Positions 10,102 to 20,647 are shown, numbered from the stretch's first letter. The stretch is 55,398 nt of DNA from Mesostigma viride (GCA_009746045.1 RPFO01000257.1:1-55398), one strand, 5' to 3'. The notes: generated by a model from the sequence alone, not told the origin. A program made the numbers and translations.

Positions 10102-13100
10102 TCACTTGCCAGAAAACGCGACCAAGACGATGACGACCACGGCGACCGCGATCGCACTGATGCCGACGATCATCATCCAATTGTCTTTCTCGGTGGCGTA
10201 TTTCTTATAGTCCGCTTCTGAAAGGATTCCTAGGTCGTTGAGACGTTTGGCGTTCGCTTCGGCTTCAACGGCGACCCTCGTGGATAATAACTTGTTCGCG
10301 ATCTTAGACTTGTCTCTCGAAGTCTTCGTTTCCTCTATCAGATTCTTCACATCGTCGTTGTTTTTATGGCACTCCTTGATAGCCGCCAGCCTCGACGATG
10401 CGTTCGTGTAGTCCTCATCATCCCAATATTCTTGAAACTTGTCTTTCATGGCAGAAAACTCAAAACATTTGAAATCGGCATCTTTCATGGTAGGTTTTCC
10501 GTTTTCGGTAAGGAGAAACGCTTTTGGTATCAAGACGGTTTTTGGATCTAATAAATTCTCGAGGCCGCCCTGGCTGTCTTGCGTTTCAGCGGTATCCGAC
10601 GATTGAGACGTCGGTTGCGTCGGAGATGTGGACTGGGACGGAGGCGGGTTACTAGGTAGAGTTGGAGCCTGTGGGGGCGGAGTTGGGTTGCTGGGTTGAG
10701 TTGGAGCCTGTTGTTGTGGAGGAGGGTTGCTAGGTTGAGTCGGAGCCTGTGGTGGTGGAGGAGGGGTGCTAGGTTGAGTCGGAGCCTGTGGTGGTGGAGG
10801 AGGGGTGCTAGATTGCGTCGCGGGCGGCTCAGGAGCGGTTTCGTTCGGTTTGCCAAAGTCCGGGTTCGTAAACGTGAAGAACATCCGGGAGCTGGGGATG
10901 GACTTCGACGTGACGTCGGACTTGAACCAACAATTACCCTTCGACGGATCGGCCTTGTTGGTGGGTCGCCACGTGAATCCTGCGCACTTCGCGTTATCCT
11001 TGGCGCAGGCTTCTGCGCACGCGCTCAAACTCACGGAAGTGAGCGAGTCAGAAGAAGAACCAGCGGGAATCACGTTCAACCCAAAGTTCGTCCACGTGAC
11101 GTTGTTCGACACACCCCACGTCTGAGTAGGCCTCGAGGTCCTGATCTGGCCATTATACGAGACGTTGTCCCTGTCGTAGTTCATCCATTCTGTCAGGACG
11201 TCTTCTGTGAACGTCTTTGTATCCTGCGCCATTTTCTTCATGTTGGCGTGCATGGACGAATTTCCAGGTTTCGAGAGGAAGAGAGTCACCTGATCCCTGC
11301 GAAATGCGAGATCCACCGCGTTGTTTGCCTCTTCGGAAGTCAGCGTGGCCGCGTGATTCATCAGGACGTCTAACAATGTCATCGCGGAGGGCAAGTCGAC
11401 AGGTATGGACCAAAACGCCTTCTTGAGTTCGGGAATCGCGGCAGAAGAGTTAAACGCGGCCGCCATGTATTTTCTGTCGAGGCTCGAAGTATTCGACTTC
11501 ACTGCCTTAGCCCATCTCGTCATGGGCGTGAACTTGACAACGTCGTTCGCTAGGTCGACTTGGCCGAACGCCGGACTCGCGTCGAACGCGTAGTGGTAGA
11601 ACCGTCTCAAGGCGCCGTCTACGTCGTCCTTGTTCCACATGCTTGCGACGGCCCCCCTGCCTCGCTCAGCGTAAGAACAGGCTCCGTGCTCGCGGAGGAG
11701 CCGGCCGAAGTGCTTGTCTGGGTCGTCGAGGTCGACGCGGTCGTCGCGGTTGTCGAGGTCGCGGAGGGGAGCGGGATGACGGAGTATCCCAGAGCGACCG
11801 CGACGGCTCTTGTCTGCGCTCGGGTCGAGTAATCGGCGCTCTGATTGGCAACGAACGTGTTGATGCGGCTCATGTTGTGACCGGTAGACGCAAAATCGTT
11901 CGCGCGGTAATTGTACGACTGCTGGACGGTGGATACTCCTACGACTCCGTCCGCCATCGGTCCTCTCATGGCGCTGGCCCACGATTTGGATAGCTCGTTT
12001 TCTAACGCCACTGCGGACGGGACGTCGCCCGCCTTCCACGTACGGATGAGGTCGCCCCACCCGAGAAGGACGGACATCAAAGGGGGGCTGATGTACCCCC
12101 TTTGGGACGCTAGGACTTCTATGTCATTGGTGGGAAGGTCCCTTGTAAGGCGAGCGAGAAGGGTGGATACGACGATTTCGCGCCTCTTGGCGGGAGTGAG
12201 CCTTGCCCCCCCGGAAGACGATGGGAGGGCGCTAATCGCGTTTTCGTCCCACTGATTGGCTTGGACTCGCTTGATCTCTTCGGCGAGCGCCAGGTGCACC
12301 TTATCTGGCACCCACAGGCTCCCAATCAACAAGTAGGGAGGCAAGCCCGGAGTAGGCGCGGGAGCGGTGGCGGGGGGATGACGGGCGCCGAACTCGTCGC
12401 AGGCGCTGAAGGAGGAGCGGTGGCGGGGGGGTGACGGCCGCCTGCTGAGAAGTGGCGGCGGGGGAGGTGGCGGAGGGAGGTATTTGCGATCGCGGCACCG
12501 TGACATCGTACAAGTACCCGTGATCCTTGCTCTTCCATTGGACTGTGAATCCCGTGACCGTTTCTCCCTGAATCCCCGTCGAGGTCCAACTCGTGACGAA
12601 AGCCATTCCTCGGGCTATATCACTGGGCTGTATATCTTCGGGCCGTCTCGACACTGGATAATCAGGAAACGTTGCCCAGTCAAGATACTTCGACACATCC
12701 GATCCCTTCCATGTGCCGCTTTTTGGGTTTTTCGGGTCTGAAATGTTGCGGACCGTGAAAAAAACGCCTGGCTGCGGTGTAAACACCTTTTTCCTGACGA
12801 AGTCGCCTCTTTCCTTGTTTATCGCATACATATCTTTCGTAGCGGCGTTCACACTAGAGAAAGTTTGACCAATGATCGCAGCCGCCGTGGCGGCCTGGCC
12901 GGAACTCTGCGCTACGGACTGGAGGGCGGAGGCGGGGTTCCTGAAATCGGGGTTGGTCAGCGTGTAAAAGGTCCGTGAACTAGGGATGGCTTTGCTGGTC
13001 ACGTCGGATTTGAACCAGCAAGACCCGATCGATGGGGTTTGTTCGTTCGCGCGCCACGTGAACCCCGCGCACCGGTTGCTATCCCTCGCGCATATGGCGG

Positions 13101-13759
13101 CACATTCTTGCATAGTCTTTCCGGACACGGAGTCCTTATCTTGCCCCGCGGGGACCACGTTCAAACCGAACCCTGACCACGTGACCTTGTTCTCGATCCC
13201 CCAGGCCCTGTTGTTCACGCTCGGCGCGGCGGGCGTGCTGGCCTTCTCCCGTTCGAGCCACAACTCCAGACCTCCTTGAACGAACGTGCCCGTCATCACC
13301 GCCCAGTTCCTCACTTCTACGTCGTTCGACACGTTCTTTATGTAGTACACGGTCTGGTCTTGAAGATACTCTCGAGGAAGGAAGACGTACACGTCGCTGA
13401 TGGAGATCACTTTCAACAGAACGACGGCGACATACAATAGCAAAGTCCCTTCTCTGACCTTTCTCCGAACATACCACAGATCCTTGAGACGTTCTACGAC
13501 CAGTTCTTGGGGGAAATGTCGATTGCGAACTCCTTCTGGTACATTACGCACGTCATTCACGTTCCACTCCTTTTCTAGCACCTGCGCTTGTTTTTCTAGC
13601 GGGAATTTCGAGTCCACGGCCTTCGCGAGCAAACAGGTCGTACGGAGTCTCCGTCGAGAATTTGTGAAAACTCCTTACTGCTAACCCTGCTGCCCCGACC
13701 GTCCACGAAGCCACTATCAGATTGACGTTTGTGTCGAGCACTATCTGGGGAACCGACAT
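10102..13759 (-). CDS. Large type-anchored protein with two PAN/apple-like domains, frame-broken
   Basis: About 1,215 residues if read as one gene from ATG 13759. The N-terminus has a hydrophobic stretch (LIVASWTVGAAGLAV) and a second one near 13410-13450. Two similar cysteine-rich domains follow, encoded at about 12945-13205 and 10860-11130. Each has W-G-x-x-N-x-V-T-W, then C-x3-C, CAGFTWR and CWFKSDVTSK, the PAN/apple pattern of disulfide-bonded ligand-binding folds. Between them lie alanine/threonine-rich and proline-rich linkers. Near the C-terminus is a proline repeat, then a charged helical segment and a final transmembrane helix (WMMIVGISAIAVAVVVIVLV). Frame breaks lie near 13630, 12400-12480 (C-rich proline tract) and 11640 (a G6 run). 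Two adjacent genes instead of one cannot be excluded, because the break at 11640 falls between the two halves. A virion surface or attachment protein is likely. Confidence 0.65.
10650..10815 (-). repeat. 39-bp in-frame tandem repeat (proline-rich)
   Basis: Four to five copies of a 39-bp unit, with the anchor word at 10655, 10694, 10733 and 10772, encode a 13-residue unit built on QAPTQPS plus a run of prolines. It forms an extended stalk between the second PAN-like domain and the membrane-proximal part of the protein. Copies nearest 10815 are almost identical, so copy number is probably variable. Confidence 0.85.
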
Positions 13760-13811
13760 GTATTCTTATGTATTCAGTGGAAATAAATGAAGAGTACTAG
13801 TAAGATGACGT

Positions 13812-15820
13812 ATGGTAGTTCACCCCCTTCCACAACGATGGCCGGATTTCGAGAACGATCGCCTCGCGAATTCGCAGGCGTTCATCAAGGACTACTTCGA
13901 GGGCAACATTCGCTTAAACCCGCCCCCGAACACAGGGAGGTGGGTAAAAACACGTGCTCGAGGACCCCGGCGGACATGAAACAGGCCCCCCAGCAGGCCG
14001 TCGTGAACATGTACCTGCGCGGGATCGCGGAAAAGGGGAGCAATCACCGCGGCTTCCTCGCGTGGCACTCGACCGGGTCGGGTAAGACATGCACGGTGTT
14101 GGGCGCGATCGAGGCGTTTTGGGATTCGGGAAGGAAGATCTTCCTCGCAACGAGCAAGGAGAACGCGTCCAACAACTCGATCGCCGGGTACGCGAATTGC
14201 GCGTCGATGTTCCCGCGCTTCAAGAACATGACCAAGAACGAGGTCGCGAATCTCGTAGCTCGGCGTGTGGAAGAACACCGAATCCTGAGTTTCACCCAGC
14301 TTGCCCATCTTCTGGACCTGTACCGCGGTCTGCGTGACAAGACGCGAGCGAGGAGGTCCCTTTTGCAGAACGCCGTTCTGATCATGGACGAAGTTCAGAA
14401 CCTGTTTTCCCCGCCGTCCGGTCAGGCGAACGAGTACAGGACGCTGCTCGAGTTCCTCGAGAAGCCGACCGAGGACAACCGCGGTTTGTACATGGTCATA
14501 CTTAGCGGCACCCCTGGGCGGAACGAGGAAGAGATTTACCGCCTTCTGACAATGATCAAGGGGAAACCGGTCTACCCCGAGTCGCCTTTGGAGGAGTTCC
14601 GAGGCCTTTGTTCTTTCGTCGACTACGCCGGGGACACGTCCGTGTACCCCTCGAAGAACCGGACATGTTGCACTTCGTCGAAATGAGCCCCGAACAACGC
14701 AGCTCGTTGGCTCGAAAGTTACGAGAGGAGCGCCCGACCTTGAATCGAGACAGGTTTTTGTACGAGGCGCGGCGAGTCACGAACTCCCTCAGCATGCTCC
14801 GGTTGTCGCCTCGTACGCAAAGAGCCACTTGGACGTCCTTTCCCCGAAAATCGCGTGCATCGTGAAGGAGATACTTGACCACCCGAAGGAAAAACACTAC
14901 CTCTACTCTGCGTTCAACGCGTACGGCATCAAGTACGTGGCGACGATACTAGAAGCAGAGGGGTACAAGCCGCTGCGGATGTACGGAGAGGCGCCGGACA
15001 GCGAGGGCAAGCGGTACGTGATGCTCGGCTCCGACTCCGTCCCAACGACCGACTCGGCATTGAAGCACGTGATGTCCGTGTACAACTCGGACGCCAACGC
15101 GCAAGGCCAGCTTTTACACGTGGTGTTGGCGCGGAAGAAGTTCAACGAGGGCCTGGACTTAAAAAGCGTCCGACACATCCACATCATGGAGCCGTTGCTC
15201 GACGTCAACGCCGAGAGACAGGCGATCGCGCGCGCGGTCCGCCACTGCTCTCACTTGCAGCTGGACAAGAAGGAATGGACCGTGACCGTGCATCGGTACA
15301 TCACGATCGACGGGGTGGACGACCGGGTCACAGAACGCGCTCATAAAGAGAACGAAAGCGAGGGCGTCAGCATCTACATGGAGAAACTGAGGAGGCGTCC
15401 ATCGACTGCCGTCTCATGAACCGGGTCCACAACCAGGAGGATTGGATGAAGGCGGGGCTGCGAGAGGGTCCGATCGTGTGCCCCATGACCAGAGGGGAAG
15501 AAATGCGGAAGTACCTCAAGGAACGCGGTTTGTCGCTCATCCAAAAGACTCTCAAGTTCGCAAAACGCGTCGTCCTCGCGGCGGGACACAACCTCAAAGA
15601 GAGCTTCAAGGCGGACCTCGAGTCGATCAAGGCGATCGCGAAAGTCCTGATGGTCGACCGCGAAAGCGCCTATGGGATGCTGAAGGACACTTCCAAGGCC
15701 GTGTCGGACGCAAGCGTGACCGAAGAGGTCCAAGACGCCATCAAGGGCGTGGAGATCATCACCGGGTACGGCAAGAAGCCGATACGGCAGCTCGTTTTGG
15801 AAGGCTACTGGCTGGCCTAG
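13812..15820 (+). CDS. D6/D11-type superfamily II helicase / NTPase, frame-broken
   Basis: A viral ATPase-helicase of the vaccinia D6/D11 kind, known in poxviruses as a transcription initiation or termination factor. Walker A HSTGSGKT is at 14066-14089, the DEVQN box at 14387-14401, and motif III (LSGTPGR) near 14500-14520. The C-terminal helicase half has a nucleic-acid-binding motif VI (ERQAIARAVRHCSH, about 15210-15255), then the SIDC-type segment typical of this family near 15395-15410. Four single-base losses interrupt the frame: near 13944 (A5 run), 14640-14690, 14800-14860 and 15370-15415. ATG 13812 is chosen because it needs only one correction to reach the Walker A frame; ATG 13787, in an AAATAAATG context, would need two. 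Corrected length is about 670 residues, normal for the family. It is the best evidence that the window is viral. Confidence 0.85.
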
Positions 15821-16965
15821 TGCAGCCCGGTGGAGATCTTGCGCATGGTCGTGGTCCTCCCCGTGAACATCACGAACACGGAGTACGACGCCGCGATCAC
15901 CGCGCACTGCACCAGGAGAGAGACCGCGTCCTTCCCAGGGGCCTTGAAGGCGGCCGTCCAGAGGGGCACCGAAATGAGCGTGGCTGCGGACGCGAGCATA
16001 ACTATCGTAGAGGCCTTGTTTTGGTAGTTGGCCGGGGCGACCTCGACCTCACCTTTTTCGTCCAGCTTGAGTTGCTTCCTGTCCCAGTACAGGGATTTCA
16101 GGTGGCCCGGGTACGACGACGGCGTCAACCGCGACTCGAAGTCGTGAAAGAACGCTTCATGGAGCTTCTTGATCTTGGCTTCCTTTTCTCCCTTCGCGGA
16201 TATGGCGATCGAGGCGTCGTTGGAAATGCCCGCGATGTATTCCATCGGTACGGCCATGCCTTTCATGAGGGTCCAGGCCACCGCCTCCGTGGCGATGCTC
16301 AGAGTCGCCGCGAGGGCCGACAGCATCACGGTGCCAGACGCGACGTGTTTCCATCCCACGAGCCACAGAAAGATCGTCACGGCAAACGATATCAAGGTGG
16401 GGGTCAATAGGAGTCCCGTGGTCTTGGCGTCGTCGATTTCGAGACGCGGAATGGCCTTCTCCTCTCCCATCACCTTGTTGAACGTGTCCGCGTAAAACGG
16501 GAGGACGAACAACTTTACGAACCCGTACTGGGTCGCCAAGATGACCGTCATACTGGCGAGGCCGGACACGAGGACCGTCATGAAGCCCGTATCACCCTTC
16601 CCCCTCCTGGATAACGCGAGGAGGGTAAGGGACGGCCCTGCGATCGCCAAAAGTACGAAAATGAGCGTGCTCATCCACTTGTTTCCCTCCCCCCCCGTTT
16701 CCATGTACACGTCCTCGGCGCTGACGCTCGGATCCTTCACCTCTTCGAGGAGGACGTCCGCTACCGCGTCCAGCCCCATCTCATCTGCCGTGACGGGCTC
16801 CGTCGTCGACCCGAGCTTACTCTTCACCTTCTTCTCCATCGTCCGCTTGGCCGCGGTCGCGATCTCTACGCGGACGTAGCCGATCAAAAGCAACAACTCG
16901 ACGCCCATCACGAACGAGGACATCGTGATCGCGTGCGACGGAATCGACAAGTCTAAACGCACCAT
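15817..16965 (-). CDS. Multi-pass membrane protein of unknown function
   Basis: An intact 382-residue frame from ATG 16965, preceded by a TATTTATAG box. Hydrophobic segments are visible at about residues 15-32, 98-118, 127-150, 178-200, 205-225 and two or three more near 325-370, so seven or eight passes are likely. Two polar loops stand out: residues 40-95, rich in acidic residues, and 255-320, charged and lysine-rich. I recognise no transporter or enzyme signature. The stop overlaps the helicase stop by four bases. It could be a virion inner-membrane protein or a modifier of a host membrane. Confidence 0.75.
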   Translation of the reverse strand: MVRLDLSIPSHAITMSSFVMGVELLLLIGYVRVEIATAAKRTMEKKVKSKLGSTTEPVTADEMGLDAVADVLLEEVKDPSVSAEDVYMETGGEGNKWMSTLIFVLLAIAGPSLTLLALSRRGKGDTGFMTVLVSGLASMTVILATQYGFVKLFVLPFYADTFNKVMGEEKAIPRLEIDDAKTTGLLLTPTLISFAVTIFLWLVGWKHVASGTVMLSALAATLSIATEAVAWTLMKGMAVPMEYIAGISNDASIAISAKGEKEAKIKKLHEAFFHDFESRLTPSSYPGHLKSLYWDRKQLKLDEKGEVEVAPANYQNKASTIVMLASAATLISVPLWTAAFKAPGKDAVSLLVQCAVIAASYSVFVMFTGRTTTMRKISTGLH

Positions 16966-16992
16966 TGTTTCTATAAATACCAGCGATGTTTT

Positions 16993-17205
16993 TTACGCGC
17001 CGCGGATCTCCTCTTCACGAGAAGAAATCAGCGCACGATCGACTCTCGTGAGACTCCTGGCCTGGACTCGGTAGTTATCCTCCGAGTTAGTCGATGCCCT
17101 GCGCCCTCGGATGTTCGGTATCACGGACTCCCGGAACGACCTGCGGATCTTGCGGATTTTCATGTGCATTTTTTCGTCTATCGGCACGGACCAGCAGGCG
17201 CCCAT
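16993..17205 (-). CDS. Small basic protein with N-myristoylation signal
   Basis: 70 residues from ATG 17205. The start MGACWSVP fits the N-myristoylation pattern (Gly2, small residue at 6), with Cys4 available for palmitoylation. The rest is very rich in arginine and lysine (IRKIRRSFRESVIP) with no hydrophobic segment. This suggests a peripheral membrane protein that could bridge a membrane and nucleic acid or acidic partners. The gene is divergent from the next one and shares its AT-rich promoter. Confidence 0.6.
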   Translation of the reverse strand: MGACWSVPIDEKMHMKIRKIRRSFRESVIPNIRGRRASTNSEDNYRVQARSLTRVDRALISSREEEIRGA

Positions 17206-17220
17206 CGAAAGACTTCATTC

Positions 17221-17250
17221 ATAATATCTCCATCGATTTATATACAATTG
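17221..17250. promoter_or_regulatory. Divergent AT-rich promoter
   Basis: Between the divergent starts at 17205 (minus) and 17258 (plus) lie ATAATATC and TTTATATAC (17237-17245). The latter is about 13-20 bases before the plus ATG. They are the only AT-rich stretches here and match TATA-like boxes seen before other genes in the left 36 kb. Confidence 0.5.
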
Positions 17251-17257
17251 ACCCTCG

Positions 17258-18484
17258 ATGAGTCCCAGACCGGACATGTACTTCATGAGCGTCAAGAACG
17301 AGCTTGAGCCGTACCCTACAAAACGCGTTTCTGCCGGCATTTCCCTGCAAAAAAACGGTCGGACGTTCCCGCTCGAGATTCACTACAAGCTCGTGAAGAG
17401 AGTGCTTTACGTGTGGGTGCCCATACCGGAAGGGTACGAGAGCAAATTCATCGAAAAACTCCGAGCACGAGGAATCAACGATCTCGCCTATTGCCAGATC
17501 GAGTGCAGGAAAAGGGACTCGGAACACACTCCCAAGTCGACGGAGCACCTCGGAAATCTGAACCACAAGTACGCGTACCTCGAATGGTTCTACGTGCGAG
17601 CACAACAGCACAAAGACGACGGAGGCGAGGAAGAACAGACCGCTTTCGCTCGCTTCGGAAAACGCATGCTGTGTTGGAGTTTGAACGTGCTGATCCAGAA
17701 CGGTCACATCACCGACCCGGAAAACGCATACGTGGGTCTCGAGGCCGGCGGAGGCCATTGTGCCGCTCCGAAACCGGAAGAAAAACAAAAGACGGAGGAG
17801 CCGCTGAAAGACGACATCTCCGCGTCGACAAGTTTCTTTCGCAATACCCGTTCACGTACGAGTTTGTTCTTTCGGTGATCCGAAACATGAAGGACGTGAA
17901 CCCGGAAGAATTCAAGAGAAAAACCAAGTGCGAGATCGAGGATAATATCAAATTAGTCAAATATTACGAACATTACGGATTTCGAGTGTTCGATCCCAGG
18001 AACGGTCTCGGGTTCCTCATGGAGGCTCCCTTGCCGGTCGTCTTGAACTCGTGTAGATCGGCCGCAGGGTTTCCGAACCATCTAGAAGATATACGATTAG
18101 GCCGAACCAGAGCAAGGCCGACTTTCGCGAAACCTCCGCGCCCGTCAAAAACGCGAAGAGGAAAAGGCCCGACCCGCCACCGCTGCCGGCTCCTCCGAAA
18201 CCGGTCGCGGTGGCCGCGGTCCGCGCAAACAAGCCGGACTCGGCCGAACGACTGCGCAACGCGTTACATGTCTCCGCAGAAGCCGGCCCGGCGGGCCGTT
18301 GACGAGGTCCCAGGCTTCGTGTGAAGGGATCAAAGTTCCGGAAATTTCGTTCGAAACCCCCGAGTCGTCTACCGCGGAGACAACCTCGTGCAAACTCCGG
18401 CCTAAACTCCCGCCAGGCGTCCCCCCTCCTCCCCTGACACGCGCCGAGGCTCGGTGCCGAGGGGTCCAAGTGCGCGACGTGTAA
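17258..18484 (+). CDS. GNAT-like acetyltransferase with proline-rich tail, frame-broken
   Basis: ATG 17258. Residues 60-190 contain phrases typical of GNAT N-acetyltransferases: an acidic/aromatic strand region, then ARFGKRMLCWSLNVLI (cofactor-loop helix), AYVGLEAGG, and LVKYYEHYGFRVFD, which matches the family's last helix-strand. The classical Q/R-x-x-G-x-G/A loop is not clear, so activity is uncertain. Breaks at about 17820, 18050 and 18290 each need one added base. The corrected C-terminal tail has a lysine/arginine patch, a proline run and a serine/threonine-rich end. Its last 83 bases overlap the antisense gene at 18402-18596, so the tail may end earlier. Confidence 0.5.
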
Positions 18485-18596
18485 TTGGTTTGTAAATGGC
18501 GTCGTTGTTGGTATCGTGAACGACCAGGTACATCGCCCGATTCTCGTCGATGTACCCTCGGACTTTGGACCAACAGCTTTTTATTTTCGAGAACAT
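18402..18596 (-). CDS. Small hypothetical protein
   Basis: 64 residues from ATG 18596. The first 45 residues look like a real protein (charged, aromatic, low codon bias), starting MFSKIKSCWSKVRGYIDENR; the last 20 are glycine/arginine-rich and may be out of frame. An AATAAATG stretch lies just upstream (18605-18615). It overlaps the 3' end of the plus-strand GNAT-like gene tail to tail. I do not recognise it. Confidence 0.45.
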   Translation of the reverse strand: MFSKIKSCWSKVRGYIDENRAMYLVVHDTNNDAIYKPITRRALGPLGTEPRRVSGEEGGRLAGV

Positions 18597-18654
18597 CGTT
18601 CATTTATTCATCAATAAATGTCTTTCATATACACGCGTAAACGAGTCCAGTGAG

Positions 18655-19692
18655 TCACGCAAAAGGCTCGGGACAAGAAATCCCGTACACGTTCTTCATT
18701 CGTTTCCTGTACAACCTCACGAACGCGTCATCGGGAGTGAGGCGGTTCCTCCACCACTCCTCGGTGACGACGTTCGCGACGATATCGTCGTCTTCTTTGA
18801 GCGGAAGGGCGTTCACGAGCCAGAACAAAAAGTCCCACGCGGGGTCCGTCAGGATGTTGCGAGAAACCCGGCACGTGACGCGAGACTTGTCCGCCTCGTA
18901 CGGCTGCACGCTGAACCACAACACGAACACGGGGTTCTCGTGTCCGGTTATCCGGAATCGGAGGCTGGCCGTGTACGGCAAGTAGAACTCGTTATCCACC
19001 GAGATCATGAGCGAACCGCGCGGAGGAGGTTTCGCGACCCTGCCCTGCTCGGGCATGAGTCCGAGGATCAGGCGTCCGACGAGTTCGTTTTTCACCGGGT
19101 AGCTGTACACGCTCTTCCCCGTGCGCTGGTTCTCCGCCTTGTCACCCTCCTTATCGGCGGTAACGTCGGTGCTCTTCACGTCCACGATCTTCACCTTGTG
19201 AACGTACTGGAGGTGAGCGTGGTCCAACAGATTCTCCATGACGATCATGGGGTGGCCGTGCACGAACGTCGAGTACGAGAACGTTCGGTACCCCGGCTCG
19301 GAAAACTCCGGCATCGTCGGGGGAGGCGACGCCCCGTCCCCGAACCCGGCGTTCACCCATACGAGCTCGCTGTCGTCCTTGGCCTCGAGATAGTTGTCGC
19401 CGTTGTTCTGCTTGCCCCAATACTTCCCATGATACGCGCAACGAACGCATCCGTCTTCCACGTGGCAGTTGTGGGACAAACGCGCGCCGCGGTGGGGGCA
19501 CGCGTTTCGGACGGCCAGCGTCTCGTCCCTCTCCCGGTGGTTGTATAGGAGGATCTCCTCGTTGTAGATCTTCGTGACCTTGGGCCCCGTCGGCCTGCGT
19601 CCCACGCACACCCACTTGTCCGGATGCTCGCTGCTCGCCTCGCACCGCCCTCGCGGGTGCGCAAGGGCGCGAGAAAACACGGCGGACGCCAT
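18655..19692 (-). CDS. Rieske non-haem iron oxygenase
   Basis: An intact 345-residue protein from ATG 19692. The N-terminal Rieske [2Fe-2S] domain has CPHRG and, 17 residues on, CAYHG, the CxH...CxxH ligand set. The catalytic domain has DHAHLQYVH, giving the D-x2-H-x4-H arrangement of the mononuclear iron site. The C-terminal half resembles the pheophorbide a oxygenase / chlorophyllide a oxygenase / vanillate demethylase type. The reaction would be an NAD(P)H- and ferredoxin-dependent oxygenation of an aromatic or tetrapyrrole-like substrate; the substrate is not readable from sequence. No transit peptide is obvious, though the first 15 residues are basic and serine/alanine-rich. It has no metabolic partner nearby, so it is a stand-alone auxiliary gene, probably host- or bacterium-derived. 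Confidence 0.88.
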   Translation of the reverse strand: MASAVFSRALAHPRGRCEASSEHPDKWVCVGRRPTGPKVTKIYNEEILLYNHRERDETLAVRNACPHRGARLSHNCHVEDGCVRCAYHGKYWGKQNNGDNYLEAKDDSELVWVNAGFGDGASPPPTMPEFSEPGYRTFSYSTFVHGHPMIVMENLLDHAHLQYVHKVKIVDVKSTDVTADKEGDKAENQRTGKSVYSYPVKNELVGRLILGLMPEQGRVAKPPPRGSLMISVDNEFYLPYTASLRFRITGHENPVFVLWFSVQPYEADKSRVTCRVSRNILTDPAWDFLFWLVNALPLKEDDDIVANVVTEEWWRNRLTPDDAFVRLYRKRMKNVYGISCPEPFA

Positions 19693-19785
19693 GGCTTCCT
19701 ACCTGCGCAGACTTTAAATGCACCTTTTTGAACGATCCTCGTGTCGCGTTTCGCCGCCGAAAAAATTCGCGGCGGGGCGTTACAA

Positions 19786-20166
19786 ATGAAAGAAGAGGAC
19801 ATCATCGCCGCTATGCATAACGAGTACGGAGGCAAGCGGAACGTCCGGTGCAGGAACGGTACCATCGACATCGTGAACACGGAGGCGAAAGTACTCGTCC
19901 AAGTCTGCGAAGTATCCGCTTGGCTCGCCGATCTCGGCCAGCTCATTTGCGCAGGGGCCGACTTCCCGGGCTATCGAAGAGAGCTGTTCCTATACAAATC
20001 CGTGTGGTCCGACCCCGTCCACTCGGACACTCTCAAAGTCATCAAGCGCGCGTGCGACAGGGTCCGAGTAGACCTCCGTCTCCACGAAAGCATCCACTCC
20101 ACGCGGCCCAAACAGACTCGCCGTTGGTGGAATTTTGGACGCTCGTCCACGGAGGTCGACGCGTGA
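19786..20166 (+). CDS. PD-(D/E)XK nuclease-like protein
   Basis: 126 residues from ATG 19786 (an earlier GTG at 19741 is less likely). The core reads GTIDIVNTEAKVLVQVCEVSAW, followed by LGQLICAGADFPGYRRELFLY. This is the pattern of a small PD-(D/E)XK domain found in viruses and plasmids (D, then E-V-K, then W and GQ...Y...P). The third catalytic position, usually Lys after E-V, is Ser here, so cleavage activity is doubtful. The C-terminus is basic and tryptophan-rich. A nucleic-acid-binding role is plausible. Confidence 0.55.
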   Translation: MKEEDIIAAMHNEYGGKRNVRCRNGTIDIVNTEAKVLVQVCEVSAWLADLGQLICAGADFPGYRRELFLYKSVWSDPVHSDTLKVIKRACDRVRVDLRLHESIHSTRPKQTRRWWNFGRSSTEVDA

Positions 20167-20176
20167 TTTATCTTCT

Positions 20177-20186
20177 GATATAAAAG
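20177..20186 (+). promoter_or_regulatory. TATA-like box GATATAAAAG
   Basis: An AT-rich box in GC-rich surroundings, 35 bases upstream of ATG 20212 and 11 bases after the preceding stop. It is the clearest example of the left-region promoter type. Confidence 0.6.
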
Positions 20187-20211
20187 TGACAAACTCTCTC
20201 GCGACAAGGGT

Positions 20212-20640
20212 ATGGATCTTCTCAAGATAGCCTGCACCGCGTGCGTGACGTGGTGGTTTACGAACCGGTCTCACACGATCCGGAGGAAGAAGCTCGACAC
20301 GGAGTCGCAGCTCGCCGGAACGATCCTGAGGATGGGCGAGGAAGACTCCGACTCGGATTCTTCCGCCACGAGTCAGCAGAAAAGAAACAAGGTCATCGAG
20401 AACGACTACATCAAGCGCGTCGCCGAGGACCTCCGGCACACCGAGGTGCCGAACCTCCTCATGCTTTCGGCGACTCTCCTGAAACTCATCCGGATCCAGC
20501 AAGACACGCTCAAGGTACTCAAGCTCAAGAACCTGCTCATGTGCGACCGGATGTCCGACGAGCCGCTCTCGACTCCGTCGGCGGAAGAACGCGCCGGGTT
20601 CGTCATTTCTTCTCGCAACCGCCCGACGACCAGCTGGTGA
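20212..20640 (+). CDS. Hypothetical protein with N-terminal hydrophobic segment
   Basis: 142 residues from ATG 20212. A short hydrophobic N-terminus (LLKIACTACVTWWF) may be a weak anchor. An acidic serine run (EEDSDSDSSATS) follows, then a leucine-rich amphipathic helix (about residues 75-110) suitable for coiled-coil or oligomer contacts. The family is not recognised. It lies in a same-strand set of three small genes, 19786-21166, each with its own AT box. Confidence 0.6.
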   Translation: MDLLKIACTACVTWWFTNRSHTIRRKKLDTESQLAGTILRMGEEDSDSDSSATSQQKRNKVIENDYIKRVAEDLRHTEVPNLLMLSATLLKLIRIQQDTLKVLKLKNLLMCDRMSDEPLSTPSAEERAGFVISSRNRPTTSW

Positions 20641-20647
20641 CGGTGCC

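Noticed and set aside
13787-13787. ATG 13787 as the helicase start
   Set aside because: It has a good AAATAAATG context but leads into a frame without the expected N-terminal sequence; ATG 13812 needs fewer corrections.
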